From the NCBI GenBank assembly GCA_035545735.1, contig DASZXS010000016.1:6888-70887 (forward strand): a DNA stretch of 64,000 nt, written 5' to 3'. Position numbers and translations under genes: made by a program. The stretch comes from JAJYKC01 sp035545735 (GTDB taxonomy: Bacteria; Acidobacteriota; Terriglobia; Bryobacterales; Bryobacteraceae). Positions 1 to 8,546 of this stretch are shown in pieces (positions within the stretch are counted from its first letter, which is position 1; every line of letters starts with the position of its first letter). The notes beneath the pieces are model-generated. The model had not been told where the DNA came from. It worked only from the letters and a program-made list of their open reading frames with translations, and did not search any database.

Positions 1-178
1 GAAGGCAGCCACTGGCGCGCGCCGGTTCGCGCGAATCCTGACATTGCGATTTTCTTCTTTACAACTGGAAACAAATCTTTCAAAATTGTCACCAATTGGT
101 TAAGCGGGGTTTGCGGGCTGGGAACCACGCTAAGCGGAAATGCGTCTCTTGTGTTAGAGAAGTGGATGGGAGGCGGTG

Positions 179-796
179 ATGGAGATCGTTGGGAATCGGA
201 AATTTGTCGAAGTTCCGGGAGATAAGATTCACGAGCTTCCGCCGCTCCTGGTCCGGACCGCTCCCAGTGTCAAACGGCTTGATCGCGTAATGGAGCTCGC
301 CGGCGCCATTGTCGAACGCGACGACATTGTTCCTTTCAGCAGCGATGAGCAGGGGGCAGACGCCGCACGCCGTAAAATGGACCTTGCCATTCAACTTGTC
401 GAAAGCTATTTGACCTTCGTAACGCAATGGCAATGGGGCGATAGCATTCTCGAATGGGTCCGCCAATGCGAAATTACATTCGGCGCACGCGTGGACCTGC
501 GCAATCTGCTGCGCGCGGATTTGTGGCCACACGCAGGACGGTCGAGCTTTGTTCGATTACTGGAAGACAAGTCGGTAGACACCGGCGGAGTTGCGATTGA
601 GAAGGCCGTCGGCATGCGGCTCACTTTCCGGCAGCCGCCGCCAATTTCCTGCTTTTCCGATCAGTTCCTGTTCTTCCTTCAAGATAATGTCGGTGGGACA
701 GCTTATCGGGCGTGGGCGGACCTGACGCCGGACCCCGTTTCCTGTCTGCCGCCCGAACGCTTCTCCGTGCGAGTATTCGACATGTCGCAGCAGTGA
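179..796 (+). CDS. Hypothetical protein, about 205 aa
   Basis: I do not recognise this family. The start is ATG at 179, directly after a GTG at 176; a GGGAGG Shine-Dalgarno lies about 5 bases upstream, so ATG is preferred. The product is soluble, has no signal peptide or membrane segment, is rich in charged residues at its N-terminal half and has two Trp residues close together near the middle (WQWGDSILEW). The next gene follows after about 28 bases, so it may be co-transcribed with the oxidoreductase. The first 175 bases of the window hold nothing I can assign. A real gene is likely because the strong ribosome site and the reading frame agree, but no function can be proposed. Confidence 0.6.
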   Translation: MEIVGNRKFVEVPGDKIHELPPLLVRTAPSVKRLDRVMELAGAIVERDDIVPFSSDEQGADAARRKMDLAIQLVESYLTFVTQWQWGDSILEWVRQCEITFGARVDLRNLLRADLWPHAGRSSFVRLLEDKSVDTGGVAIEKAVGMRLTFRQPPPISCFSDQFLFFLQDNVGGTAYRAWADLTPDPVSCLPPERFSVRVFDMSQQ

Positions 797-824
797 TCCG
801 AAGTTCGCTACCATACCTTTCAAG

Positions 825-1811
825 ATGAAAGTAGCTCTTCTCGGCCTTGGGTTCATGGGCCGAACACACCTGAACGCCCTGCACACGCTGCCAGGCGCGG
901 AGTTGGCCGCGGTTTTTGTGCCGGAGATTGCGCAGATTCATACCGTTGTCCAAGGCAATCTTGGCGGCGAGCCGAAGGCTCCGGATCTCAAGGGCGCCAA
1001 AGTCTTCACGAGTATCGCGGAAACGCTGGCCGATCCCGGAATCGACGTGGTGGATATCTGCCTGCCCACAAATCTCCATGCGGAGACCGCCATCGCCGCG
1101 TTTGCCGCTGGAAAACACGTATTGGTGGAGAAGCCCATGGCTGTCGACCCGCTGTCCGCGGGTGAGGTCATCGAAGCGGCGAAAAAGGCGAAGAAGACGC
1201 TGATGGCGGCCCACGTTCTTCGCTTCTTCCCCGAATACGATCCGCTGCGCGACGCCATTACCAAAGGCGGCTTCGGAAAGTTGCGTATGCTGACTCTACG
1301 CCGGCGGTGCGGTGCGCCGACCTGGGGCGAGTGGTTCTTCGACAGCGCGAAGAGCGGCGGAGCGATCCTGGATCTACTCATCCACGATGTCGATATGGTC
1401 CTCTCTCTGCTGGGCGCTCCAGTTTCGCTCACCTCGACCGGATACCGCGATATGCGGCGAGGCATCGATTCGGTGTCCGCGCATTTCGTGTACGAGCACG
1501 GGCCTTCCGTGGTGATCGACGGCGGCTGGGTTCCTCCCAAGGGGTTTCCTTTTTCGATGGGCTACACGGCGGTGTTCGATGACGCCACGCTCGAGTTCAC
1601 TTCGCAGGGCGGTGGCGTGGTTCTGCACCGAGAAGGGGTCGAACCCGAGGCGCAGACGCTGCCGGTGGTTGATGCGTATGCGGCGGAGATCGCATATTTC
1701 CTCGATTGCTGCGCGCACGGGCGCGAGCCCGAAAAGTGCCCGCCGGAACAGTCCGCGCAAGCGATTGACCTCTGCCTGCGGATGGCCGAAGGCCGCCACG
1801 CTCATCACTAA
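825..1811 (+). CDS. Gfo/Idh/MocA family NAD(P)-dependent oxidoreductase
   Basis: A cytoplasmic sugar or polyol dehydrogenase of 328 aa. The N-terminal Rossmann fold opens with GLGFMG at residues 7-12, and the family's EKP motif is at 102-104 (VLVEKPMAVDP). The C-terminal domain has GGAILDLLIHDVD at about 178-190, the usual region carrying the catalytic Asp/His. These are hallmarks of the family; the substrate cannot be read from sequence. The gene lies 17 bases upstream of a TIM-barrel sugar isomerase, a pairing common in inositol and uncommon-sugar catabolism, so a joint role in oxidising or epimerising a sugar is inferred. Length is typical for the family. Confidence 0.92.
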   Translation: MKVALLGLGFMGRTHLNALHTLPGAELAAVFVPEIAQIHTVVQGNLGGEPKAPDLKGAKVFTSIAETLADPGIDVVDICLPTNLHAETAIAAFAAGKHVLVEKPMAVDPLSAGEVIEAAKKAKKTLMAAHVLRFFPEYDPLRDAITKGGFGKLRMLTLRRRCGAPTWGEWFFDSAKSGGAILDLLIHDVDMVLSLLGAPVSLTSTGYRDMRRGIDSVSAHFVYEHGPSVVIDGGWVPPKGFPFSMGYTAVFDDATLEFTSQGGGVVLHREGVEPEAQTLPVVDAYAAEIAYFLDCCAHGREPEKCPPEQSAQAIDLCLRMAEGRHAHH

Positions 1812-1828
1812 GGGAAAATAAGCACACC

Positions 1829-2659
1829 ATGAGAAAACCGGAAGCTCTTGAACCTGGAGTTATGTTTTGGGCCGGCCGCGACGACTTGGCGACCATCGAA
1901 GGCCTGGGCGTAAAATGCGGACAACTCGGCATCGGCGGGGAGTATTCCATGGACGATGCCGCCGTCCGGCAGTGGAGCGGCGCATTCGAAGCGGGCCAGT
2001 TTGCCATTTCGACCGCCGTGGCGGCGTACGCAGGCGAAGACTACGCCGATATCCCCACCGTCCAGCGCACGGTGGGCTTTATTCCCCCGGCTACCCGCAA
2101 GGAGCGGGTTCAGCGCACTCTCGAATTGAGCGATTTTGCGGCTAAACTCGGTATTCCGAGCATTGCCTGCCATATTGGCTTCGTTCCGGAGGACCGCAGC
2201 GCGGCTGATTATATCGGAGTCCGCGAAGAAGTCCGCCGCATTTGCGATCATGCCGCATCCCATGGCCAAACCTTTGTCCTCGAAACCGGACAGGAACCGG
2301 CGGCGGACCTGCTCGCTTTCCTCCAGGACGTTGACCGCGCCAATCTGGGAATCAATTTCGATCCCGCGAACATGATCCTGTACGGGACCGGGGACCCGAT
2401 CGAAGCTCTGCGACTGCTGCGGCCGCATGTCTTGAGCGTGCATTGCAAGGACGGCGACTGGCCGCCGAAGGACAAGCCGGCCGCGCTTGGGAACGAGCGC
2501 CCGCTGGGGCAGGGCTCCGTCGGCATCCCCCGTTTCATACAGATTCTGCGCGACACCGGGTTCCAGGGCTCGCTCAACGTGGAACGGGAGGTGGAGGACC
2601 AGGCCCAGCGCCTCCGTGACATCGCGAGCGGAATCGCGCTTTTGCGCAGCCTGCTTTAA
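1829..2659 (+). CDS. Sugar phosphate isomerase/epimerase (xylose isomerase-like TIM barrel)
   Basis: A 276-aa AP2Ec/IolE-type TIM-barrel protein. Diagnostic stretches are LETGQEPAADLL, then LGINFDPANMILYG (metal-binding Asp on a beta strand), HVLSVHCKDGDW (metal His followed by the HxKD motif) and a late GFQGSLNVERE strand with a metal Glu. The protein probably binds a divalent metal and isomerises a keto-sugar or inositol intermediate. It starts 17 bases after the Gfo/Idh gene and is very likely co-transcribed with it. The substrate is not determinable. No signal peptide, so it should act in the cytoplasm. Confidence 0.9.
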   Translation: MRKPEALEPGVMFWAGRDDLATIEGLGVKCGQLGIGGEYSMDDAAVRQWSGAFEAGQFAISTAVAAYAGEDYADIPTVQRTVGFIPPATRKERVQRTLELSDFAAKLGIPSIACHIGFVPEDRSAADYIGVREEVRRICDHAASHGQTFVLETGQEPAADLLAFLQDVDRANLGINFDPANMILYGTGDPIEALRLLRPHVLSVHCKDGDWPPKDKPAALGNERPLGQGSVGIPRFIQILRDTGFQGSLNVEREVEDQAQRLRDIASGIALLRSLL

Positions 2660-2800
2660 ACCCGGGGCCTTTCCGGAGCCAGAGAACGGCCCGCGGCGCG
2701 CATTCTATTTCGATCCAGACGACACAGCCTTGAACCCACCCGCGCGACAGGATTGCCGGCCCATTGGCCGCGGTTCCAGCCGGCGAGGATGGGTAGTTGA

Positions 2801-2806
2801 TATAAT
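2801..2806 (+). promoter_or_regulatory. Possible -10 element (TATAAT) before the Rieske/cytochrome b operon
   Basis: A perfect TATAAT lies in the 225-base gap between the sugar isomerase and the Rieske gene, in a locally AT-rich patch of otherwise GC-rich DNA, about 80 bases before the Rieske start. No good -35 hexamer is visible at 16-18 bases spacing, so this is a weak call based on one hexamer and its position. Confidence 0.35.
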
Positions 2807-2884
2807 TTACAACCTCTTTACCGTCTGCAAACACATACGTCCGCGAGGTTGCGTTATACAGGGCGCGTGGGAGAAGGAAAAGCA

Positions 2885-3379
2885 ATGAACGAAGAAGAAG
2901 GCATCGGCCGCCGCCGGTTTCAGTTGACATCCATTTACGCGCTGGGCGCGGCCATCGCCACCGCGTTGGGCATTCCCGCATTTTCATATCTCCTGGTGCC
3001 TCAGAAGCGCCGCCGGTCCGGGGAGTGGGTCGACGTGGCGGATCTATCGAAGTTGACAGTCGGCACGCCGGAAGAGGTGGTGTTCCGGCGCGAACGCGTG
3101 GATGGCTGGAAGGTCACCAGCGAGAAGACGACCGCGTGGATCATTAAGCAGCCCGATGGGCAGGCAGTCGCTCTGGCGCCGCAATGCACTCATCTGGGAT
3201 GCGCGTACCGGTGGGATGAGCAGGACGGAAACTTCCTGTGTCCTTGCCACAACTCCCGGTTTTCCAAGGACGGCAGCGTTCTGAGCGGTCCGGCGCCGCG
3301 CCCGTTGGATCGCTATGCGGTTCGCACGGAGGGCGCCCGCTTGCTGATCGGCACAATTCTACCGGTGAAAGCTTCCTAG
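2885..3379 (+). CDS. qcrA: Rieske [2Fe-2S] protein of a cytochrome bc/b6f-type complex
   Basis: High-potential Rieske subunit of quinol:cytochrome c oxidoreductase, 164 aa. The N-terminus has a Tat-like signal anchor (GRRRFQLT followed by a hydrophobic segment to about residue 38), so the globular domain sits in the periplasm. Cluster ligands are in CTHLGC (101-106) and CPCH (119-122), the canonical paired loops with disulfide cysteines. ATG at 2885 is chosen over an in-frame codon 12 residues upstream because a purine-rich GGGAGAAGGAA precedes it and it places the RRxF motif close to the N-terminus. The next gene, starting 10 bases later, encodes the cytochrome b partner, forming an obvious operon. 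Confidence 0.95.
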   Translation: MNEEEGIGRRRFQLTSIYALGAAIATALGIPAFSYLLVPQKRRRSGEWVDVADLSKLTVGTPEEVVFRRERVDGWKVTSEKTTAWIIKQPDGQAVALAPQCTHLGCAYRWDEQDGNFLCPCHNSRFSKDGSVLSGPAPRPLDRYAVRTEGARLLIGTILPVKAS

Positions 3380-3389
3380 GAGGTTGTGA

Positions 3390-5027
3390 GTGCGCCGACT
3401 CATTGACTGGCTGGACCATCGCACGGGCCTGGAGACGGCCATACGCAACTTTCTCTACGAGGACATTCCCGCTTCGAGCGGTTGGCATCAGGTCCTCGGC
3501 AGCGTGGCCATTTTTTCCTTTCTGATTCAGGCCTTTACCGGAGTGCTGCTCGCGTTCAACTACGCCCCGACGCCTGGCGAGGCCTACAACAGTCTTCGAT
3601 ATATCACCAGCCAGGTGACCGCGGGCAAGCTGATTCACGGTCTTCATCATTGGGGCGCGAGCCTGATGATTATCGTCGTGGTGTTACACCTGACCCAGGT
3701 TTTTGTATGGGGGGCCTATAAAAAGCCGCGCGAAGCGACGTGGATGGTTGGAGTTTTTCTTCTGCTGGTGACACTCGCCTACGGTTTGACCGGTTATCTG
3801 CTGCCGTGGGACAACCGCGCCTACTGGGGCACGATTGTGACGACGCGGATCGCGGCCCAAGCTCCAATTCTTGGTCCGTATCTGACCCGTTTGTTAGGAG
3901 CGGACGGAAACATCGGCGTGGTTACCTTCGCGCGTTTCTACGCGACCCACGTAATGTTGCTACCGCCGCTCACCACGTTACTGATCGGGATCCATGTGTA
4001 CCTTGTCCGGAAACACGGCGTCACCGCCGCCGCCGGAGATGTTGCGCCCAAGAGGAAGTTTTTCCCGACCCAGGTTTTTAAGGATACGGTCGCGATCTCC
4101 ATCGCCTTCCTGATCCTGTTCCTCGTGGCCTCCGCCGTCCAGGTGCCGTTGGAACGCCTTGCCGATCCCACCGATAGCTCCTATACGCCGCGTCCGGAAT
4201 GGTATTTCCTGTTCCTGTTCCAGACATTGAAATTCTTTGAAGGGCCACTCGAAGTATTCGGCAGTGTTGTCCTTCCGACGATGGCGATCATCGCGCTGTT
4301 CCTGGTGCCCTTTATCGACCGGCGACCCGCCGTACGGCTCGCAAAACGTGGGTTTGCGATCGGGATTGCGTGTCTTGCCGGTTTGGGTTGGATGACGCTC
4401 ACGGCGGCGGCTTTGCGCACCTCGTCCGGCGAGAGCCAGGTTGCGCAGGATTCCGGCTTGCCCGTGCAGGCCTGGCAGCAGCTTTCGCCGGTGGAAATGG
4501 CCGGGATTGGGTATTTTCGCGACGAAAAGTGTTCGAATTGCCATATGATCGGACGGGCTGCCGGCGGCGCATTTGGGCCCAATCTGGCGAACATCTCCCC
4601 GGCGCGGCGTAACGCCGCCTGGATGATGCGCCACTTCCGCCATCCGTCGGACGTCATTCCCGGAACGTCCATGCCGTCGATTCAGTTGAACGACGAACAG
4701 CTCAATACACTCTCCGCATTCCTGCTCAAGGTAACGCCGCAGAATGCGGATGCGCTCGCGTCCGCCCCCGACGACTTGGTTCGGGGAGCCATGGTTTACC
4801 TGGCCAACCATTGCGAAGCCTGTCACATGGTGAACGGCTCCGGGTCGAAGGTCGGGCCGCCTCTCAATGGGCTGGCCGCTCGCCGCCAGAAGGACTGGGT
4901 CGAAAAGCACTTCGTCAATCCTCAAAAGATGTCCCCCGGATCGATGATGCCGCCTTATCGTTTTAATCCAAAGGAAATGGAGCAGGTCACCGCCTACGTG
5001 CTGCAGTTGCCTGCCGCATCTCAATAG
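3390..5027 (+). CDS. Cytochrome b/subunit IV/dihaem cytochrome c fusion of a bc-type complex
   Basis: A 545-aa single-chain core of the quinol-oxidising complex. Residues 1-210 match cytochrome b6, with the haem-ligand histidines at 86, 100, 187 and 202, which is the b6 spacing. Residues about 220-340 match subunit IV, with the Qo-site PEWY at 269-272 and three further membrane segments. The C-terminal 200 residues carry two class-I cytochrome c domains with CSNCH (381-385) and CEACH (475-479) and methionine candidates at 428 and 519/520. Start is GTG at 3390 behind AGGAGG at 3378-3383. Electrons would pass from quinol to the Rieske centre and on to the attached c haems. The triple fusion is unusual compared with separate petB, petD and cytochrome c genes. 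Confidence 0.93.
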   Translation: MRRLIDWLDHRTGLETAIRNFLYEDIPASSGWHQVLGSVAIFSFLIQAFTGVLLAFNYAPTPGEAYNSLRYITSQVTAGKLIHGLHHWGASLMIIVVVLHLTQVFVWGAYKKPREATWMVGVFLLLVTLAYGLTGYLLPWDNRAYWGTIVTTRIAAQAPILGPYLTRLLGADGNIGVVTFARFYATHVMLLPPLTTLLIGIHVYLVRKHGVTAAAGDVAPKRKFFPTQVFKDTVAISIAFLILFLVASAVQVPLERLADPTDSSYTPRPEWYFLFLFQTLKFFEGPLEVFGSVVLPTMAIIALFLVPFIDRRPAVRLAKRGFAIGIACLAGLGWMTLTAAALRTSSGESQVAQDSGLPVQAWQQLSPVEMAGIGYFRDEKCSNCHMIGRAAGGAFGPNLANISPARRNAAWMMRHFRHPSDVIPGTSMPSIQLNDEQLNTLSAFLLKVTPQNADALASAPDDLVRGAMVYLANHCEACHMVNGSGSKVGPPLNGLAARRQKDWVEKHFVNPQKMSPGSMMPPYRFNPKEMEQVTAYVLQLPAASQ

Positions 5028-5083
5028 AGACGCGCGCACAGCCGGGGACTCGGGTCCGGGCCTAAATGAGGCATACTGCGTAG

Positions 5084-5986
5084 ATGACACGCCGCGCTCT
5101 TCTCGCCGCATCGCTTGCGACTTCGGTCTCCTCCGCCGCTCCTCAGAGGTCCGCGCACTTCACCAAGAGCATCTGCTCTATTATCTTTCCCGAGAATATG
5201 CCGCTCTCCGAGTGCTTCACTCGCGCCAAAGCGGCCGGCTTTGACGCCATGGAGCTTTCGATCGGGCGGGACATCGCTCTCGACATCAGCCGTGATGAGG
5301 CGAAGAGAATCGGCGATGCCGCTCACAAAGCAGGCATCCGGATCGCCACCATCTGGCTCGCGGGGCCTCTGCACGCCACTCCTCTGAATGCCTCCGATCC
5401 GGCGGTGCGGGCGCGCGGCATCGATGCCATCCGCAAAGCGATCACCATCGCAACCGGCTTGCATTGCGAGGCAATTTTGCTTTACGCCGTGCGTTTGGGA
5501 AGCGGCCCGAAGTTGGAGTATGGGTCTCAGGAGACCTGGGACCGGTTCAGCGCCGCGCTGCGCGAGGTGATTCCAATGGCCGCCCAGGCCAAGGTCCGGT
5601 TGAATCCGGAAAATGTCTGGAATAAATTTCTGCTCAGCCCGCTCGAAATGCGCGCGTTCGTCGACCAGTTTCACAGCCCCTGGCTCCAAACGCATTTCGA
5701 TGTGGGAAACGTCATGCAGTATGGATATCCCGAGGATTGGATTCTGACCCTGGGCTCTCGCATCCAGCGCGTGCACTTCAAGGACTATAAACTGACGAAT
5801 CGAGGCGTGGCGGGACAATTCGTGGATCTTCTTCAGGGAGATGTGAACTGGAAGGGGGTAATGGATGCCCTGGTGAAAGTGAGATATAACGGCTTCCTTT
5901 CCCCCGAGATCGACCACGATCCCGCTCAACCGGATCAGCTCAAGGTGGTTTCCGCCTCGCTCGACAAGATTCTGAGCATGTCCTGA
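5084..5986 (+). CDS. Sugar phosphate isomerase/epimerase with signal-like N-terminus
   Basis: A second AP2Ec/xylose isomerase-like TIM barrel, 300 aa. The N-terminus (MTRRALLAASLATSVSSAAP) resembles a short Tat or Sec export signal, which is common in acidobacterial and planctomycete members of this family. Barrel motifs include METAL-type positions in RLNPENVWNKF, WLQTHFDVGNVMQYG, RIQRVHFKDYK and a final YNGFLSPEIDHD, corresponding to Glu, Asp, His and Glu metal ligands. It sits just downstream of the cytochrome b fusion but after a 56-base gap, so co-transcription is possible. Substrate unknown; probably a 3-keto-sugar or related hexose. Confidence 0.85.
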   Translation: MTRRALLAASLATSVSSAAPQRSAHFTKSICSIIFPENMPLSECFTRAKAAGFDAMELSIGRDIALDISRDEAKRIGDAAHKAGIRIATIWLAGPLHATPLNASDPAVRARGIDAIRKAITIATGLHCEAILLYAVRLGSGPKLEYGSQETWDRFSAALREVIPMAAQAKVRLNPENVWNKFLLSPLEMRAFVDQFHSPWLQTHFDVGNVMQYGYPEDWILTLGSRIQRVHFKDYKLTNRGVAGQFVDLLQGDVNWKGVMDALVKVRYNGFLSPEIDHDPAQPDQLKVVSASLDKILSMS

Positions 5987-6043
5987 CATAGCCGCGCGGA
6001 GAGAGCCTGGCCCGGCATCCGGAGGTGATATAGGTAGAGGAGC

Positions 6044-6574
6044 ATGAAAACACTGCTGCTTGGAATTCTCGCACTCTCGATTCCTCTGGCCGCGCAAAGC
6101 GGCGAGAAAGAAACCCTGGTCCGTCACTGGAAAACCACCGGCGAATTTACCGTCGCCGTCGCGGAGGCCATGCCGGCGGACGGCTATAATTTCCGGCCCG
6201 TGCCTGCCGAAATGAGTTTTGGAGAGCTGATGGCGCATATCGCCTCGGCCGACCTGAACGCTTGCGCCAATGCTTCCGGCCTGGAACGGCCCCCCTTGCC
6301 TCCGGAGCTTGCCGCATGGGCGAAGGACTCCGGGAAGGTGGACGTCTCGCGGGACGCCGCGTTGTCCTTTCTTCACCAGACTTTTGACTTCTGCGACAAG
6401 GCTGTAGCCGGTGTCACGGAAGATCAACTGGATAAGCTCGCCGGTCCGGCGCAGCGCCACCTTACCGGACGGGAATGGCTGTGGTCGTATTTCACGCACA
6501 CCGCGCATCATCGCGGGCAGGCGGAAGTCTACTTGCGCCTGAAAGGGATCACGCCTCCGGGCTATCGCTTCTAA
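6044..6574 (+). CDS. DinB-family (four-helix, metal-binding) exported protein
   Basis: A 176-aa protein with a clear Sec signal peptide (about residues 1-18, ending LAAQS) followed by a DinB/YfiT-like four-helix domain. The family metal triad fits H65 in GELMAHI and the HxxxH pair H152/H156 in THTAHHRGQAEVYLR; the family's closing PPGYRF-like end is also present. DinB-like proteins are putative thiol-dependent transferases or metal enzymes; many acidobacteria have exported forms. Function inside the periplasm is unknown. GGAGG and GAGGAG tracts precede the ATG. Confidence 0.85.
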   Translation: MKTLLLGILALSIPLAAQSGEKETLVRHWKTTGEFTVAVAEAMPADGYNFRPVPAEMSFGELMAHIASADLNACANASGLERPPLPPELAAWAKDSGKVDVSRDAALSFLHQTFDFCDKAVAGVTEDQLDKLAGPAQRHLTGREWLWSYFTHTAHHRGQAEVYLRLKGITPPGYRF

Positions 6575-6655
6575 AGTCTGCCGATTCTCTTGAATCTTCC
6601 CGGTTGCCAGGGACATCTACCTTGATGTCAAGTGATTTGAGAACAAGAGGAGACA

Positions 6656-7186
6656 ATGAAACACGAATATAAGATCGATCCGGCTCATTCCAGCGCACAA
6701 TTCACCGTGCGCCACATGATGATCACCAATGTCCGCGGCAGTTTCAGCGGCGTGGAAGGCACGGTGACCTTCGATCCGGACAAGCCGGAGGAAACGGTTC
6801 TGGAGTCGGTTATTGACGCATCGACCATCAACACACTCGAACCGGATCGGGACAAGCACTTGAAGAGCGCCGATTTTCTGGACGTCGAGAAATATCCCAC
6901 CATCACATTCAAGAGCAAGAAAGTAACAGTCGCGGGCGACGGCGAGCTGAAAATTGCCGGGGATCTTACAATTCACGGCGCGACCAGGGAAGTGGTGCTG
7001 AATGTGGAGGGGCCTACGTCCGAGGGCAAGGACCCATGGGGAAATTTGAGAATAGGGGCTTCCGCCGCCACCAAAATCAAGCGGAGCGATTTTGGCCTGA
7101 CATGGAACTCCGCACTCGAAACCGGCGGCGTCCTGGTGGGCGACGATCTCAAAATCGCACTCGACGTCTCCTTGATCCGGGTGTAA
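6656..7186 (+). CDS. YceI-family lipid-binding protein
   Basis: A 176-aa lipocalin-like YceI protein. The family signature is seen from the N-terminus (YKIDPAHSSAQFTVRHMM, then GSFSGVEGTVTFDPD) through KSADFLDVEKYPTITFKSK to the closing LKIALDVSLIRV. Such proteins bind polyisoprenoid chains such as quinones in a beta barrel. No signal peptide is present, so this copy is probably cytoplasmic. AGAGGAG lies 4 bases upstream of the ATG. It converges on the response-regulator gene with only 3 bases between the stop codons. Its closeness to the respiratory genes could hint at quinone handling, but that is only inference. Confidence 0.93.
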   Translation: MKHEYKIDPAHSSAQFTVRHMMITNVRGSFSGVEGTVTFDPDKPEETVLESVIDASTINTLEPDRDKHLKSADFLDVEKYPTITFKSKKVTVAGDGELKIAGDLTIHGATREVVLNVEGPTSEGKDPWGNLRIGASAATKIKRSDFGLTWNSALETGGVLVGDDLKIALDVSLIRV

Positions 7187-7189
7187 GAT

Positions 7190-8542
7190 TTAGTCCCGGA
7201 ATCCGTGGCGGCGCGTAAGCCCGAGCGCGCGGATCCTTTTGTGCAGGTTGGTTCGTTCCATACCCAGCACACGCGCCGCGCCCGAAATATTCCAACTCGT
7301 TTCTTCGAGCGCCTTCAGGATGTGATCGCGCTCGGCTGAGGCGCGCGCTTCCTTGAGATTGGACGCCGGCGCGGAATCCCGCGAGAGCCGCAGTTCAATC
7401 GGCACGGAATCCTCCCCCAACATGTCGTCGCGCGTAAGAATGGCCATGCGCTCCACCACGTTCCGCAGTTCGCGGACGTTTCCCGGCCATCCGTAGGATT
7501 CGAGGATCGGATAGACGCCGTCGGCGATGGTCTTCCGGCGGAAATTATTGCGCGAGCAGAACTCTTCCAGAAAATACTCGGAGATGACACGAATGTCCTG
7601 CGGGCGCTCGCGAAGCGACGGCACGCGAATCGGAACCACGCAAAGGCGGTAATAGAGATCCTCGCGAAACTTCTGCTGAGCCACCAGGGCGCCCAAATCG
7701 CGATTGGTGGCGGCAATCACGCGCACGCTTACGCGGATGGGCTGCTCTCCACCCACGCGGTGAAACTCGCCTTCCTGAAGAACGCGCAAGAGCTTAGCTT
7801 GCGAGGCCGAATGGAGATCGCCTACCTCGTCGAGAAAGATCGTGCCGCCGTCGGCCAGTTCGAATTTTCCCTTGCGCGCGGCTACCGCGCCGGTGAAGGC
7901 GCCTTTCTCGTGGCCGAACAACTCGCTCTCCAGCAAATCTCCCGGAATCGCGGCGCAGTTCACTTTTACGAACGGCCCGCCCGCGAACGGACTCTCCCGG
8001 TGCACGTGAGCCGCCAGCAGTTCCTTGCCGGTGCCGGATTCGCCGGTTAGCAGCACCCGGGCGTCCGAGCGCGCCGCCATCGTCGCCTGCTCCACCACTC
8101 TCTGAAACGCCGGTGACGAGCCGATCATGCGCGGTCCCGAGCCAACCAATTCCCGCAGGCGCTCGTTCTCTCGCCGCAACCGAGTCTGCTCGAGAGCATT
8201 TTTCAGCGCGAGCAGCACGCGGTCCCGGCTGAGAGGTTTTTCGAGAAAATCGAAAGCCCCCGCCCGCGTGGCTTCCACCGCGTCGGCGATCGTCCCGTGC
8301 CCGGAGATCATGACAGCCGGCGTTTCGATGCCGCCTTGCCGCTGGTCGCGCAGGAAATCAATGCCACTGCCGTCGGGCAGACGGACGTCGAGCAGCATCG
8401 CGTCCGCCTTCAACGCCTCGATTCGCGCGGCCTCCAGCGTCGCCGCTACCGAAACCGAGTAGCCTTCGTGCTCCAGGATCAGCCGCAGGGACCGGCAGAT
8501 GTTCGCTTCGTCGTCAAGAATGAGAATTCGGGTTGCGGGCAT
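7190..8542 (-). CDS. NtrC-family sigma-54-dependent response regulator
   Basis: A 450-aa activator with three domains. Receiver: acidic pair D10/D11, phospho-acceptor D52 and K102. AAA+ sigma-54 interaction domain: Walker A GESGTGK (167-173), the sigma-54-contacting GAFTGA (214-219) and Walker B GGTIFLDE (232-239). C-terminal Fis-type helix-turn-helix ends in NLHKRIRALGL. The ATG at 8542 is used because upstream in-frame codons would overlap the kinase gene and add residues unlike a receiver domain. It lies 4 bases after the kinase stop codon, so kinase and regulator are a cognate pair. Target genes are unknown, but its own operon is a candidate because a sigma-54-like motif precedes the first gene. 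Confidence 0.95.
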   Translation of the reverse strand: MPATRILILDDEANICRSLRLILEHEGYSVSVAATLEAARIEALKADAMLLDVRLPDGSGIDFLRDQRQGGIETPAVMISGHGTIADAVEATRAGAFDFLEKPLSRDRVLLALKNALEQTRLRRENERLRELVGSGPRMIGSSPAFQRVVEQATMAARSDARVLLTGESGTGKELLAAHVHRESPFAGGPFVKVNCAAIPGDLLESELFGHEKGAFTGAVAARKGKFELADGGTIFLDEVGDLHSASQAKLLRVLQEGEFHRVGGEQPIRVSVRVIAATNRDLGALVAQQKFREDLYYRLCVVPIRVPSLRERPQDIRVISEYFLEEFCSRNNFRRKTIADGVYPILESYGWPGNVRELRNVVERMAILTRDDMLGEDSVPIELRLSRDSAPASNLKEARASAERDHILKALEETSWNISGAARVLGMERTNLHKRIRALGLTRRHGFRD

Positions 8543-8546
8543 GCGT

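Noticed and set aside
1..175. A possible end of an upstream gene
   Set aside because: One frame stays open across the region, but its translation matches no family and a good ribosome site starts a new gene at 179.
3978..5111. A long open frame antisense to the cytochrome b fusion
   Set aside because: It lies entirely opposite a conserved gene, is Arg/His/Gly-rich and has no ribosome site; a GC-rich shadow.
5021..6616. A 530-codon antisense frame over the isomerase and DinB-like genes
   Set aside because: It spans two well-supported genes on the other strand and has no family motif.
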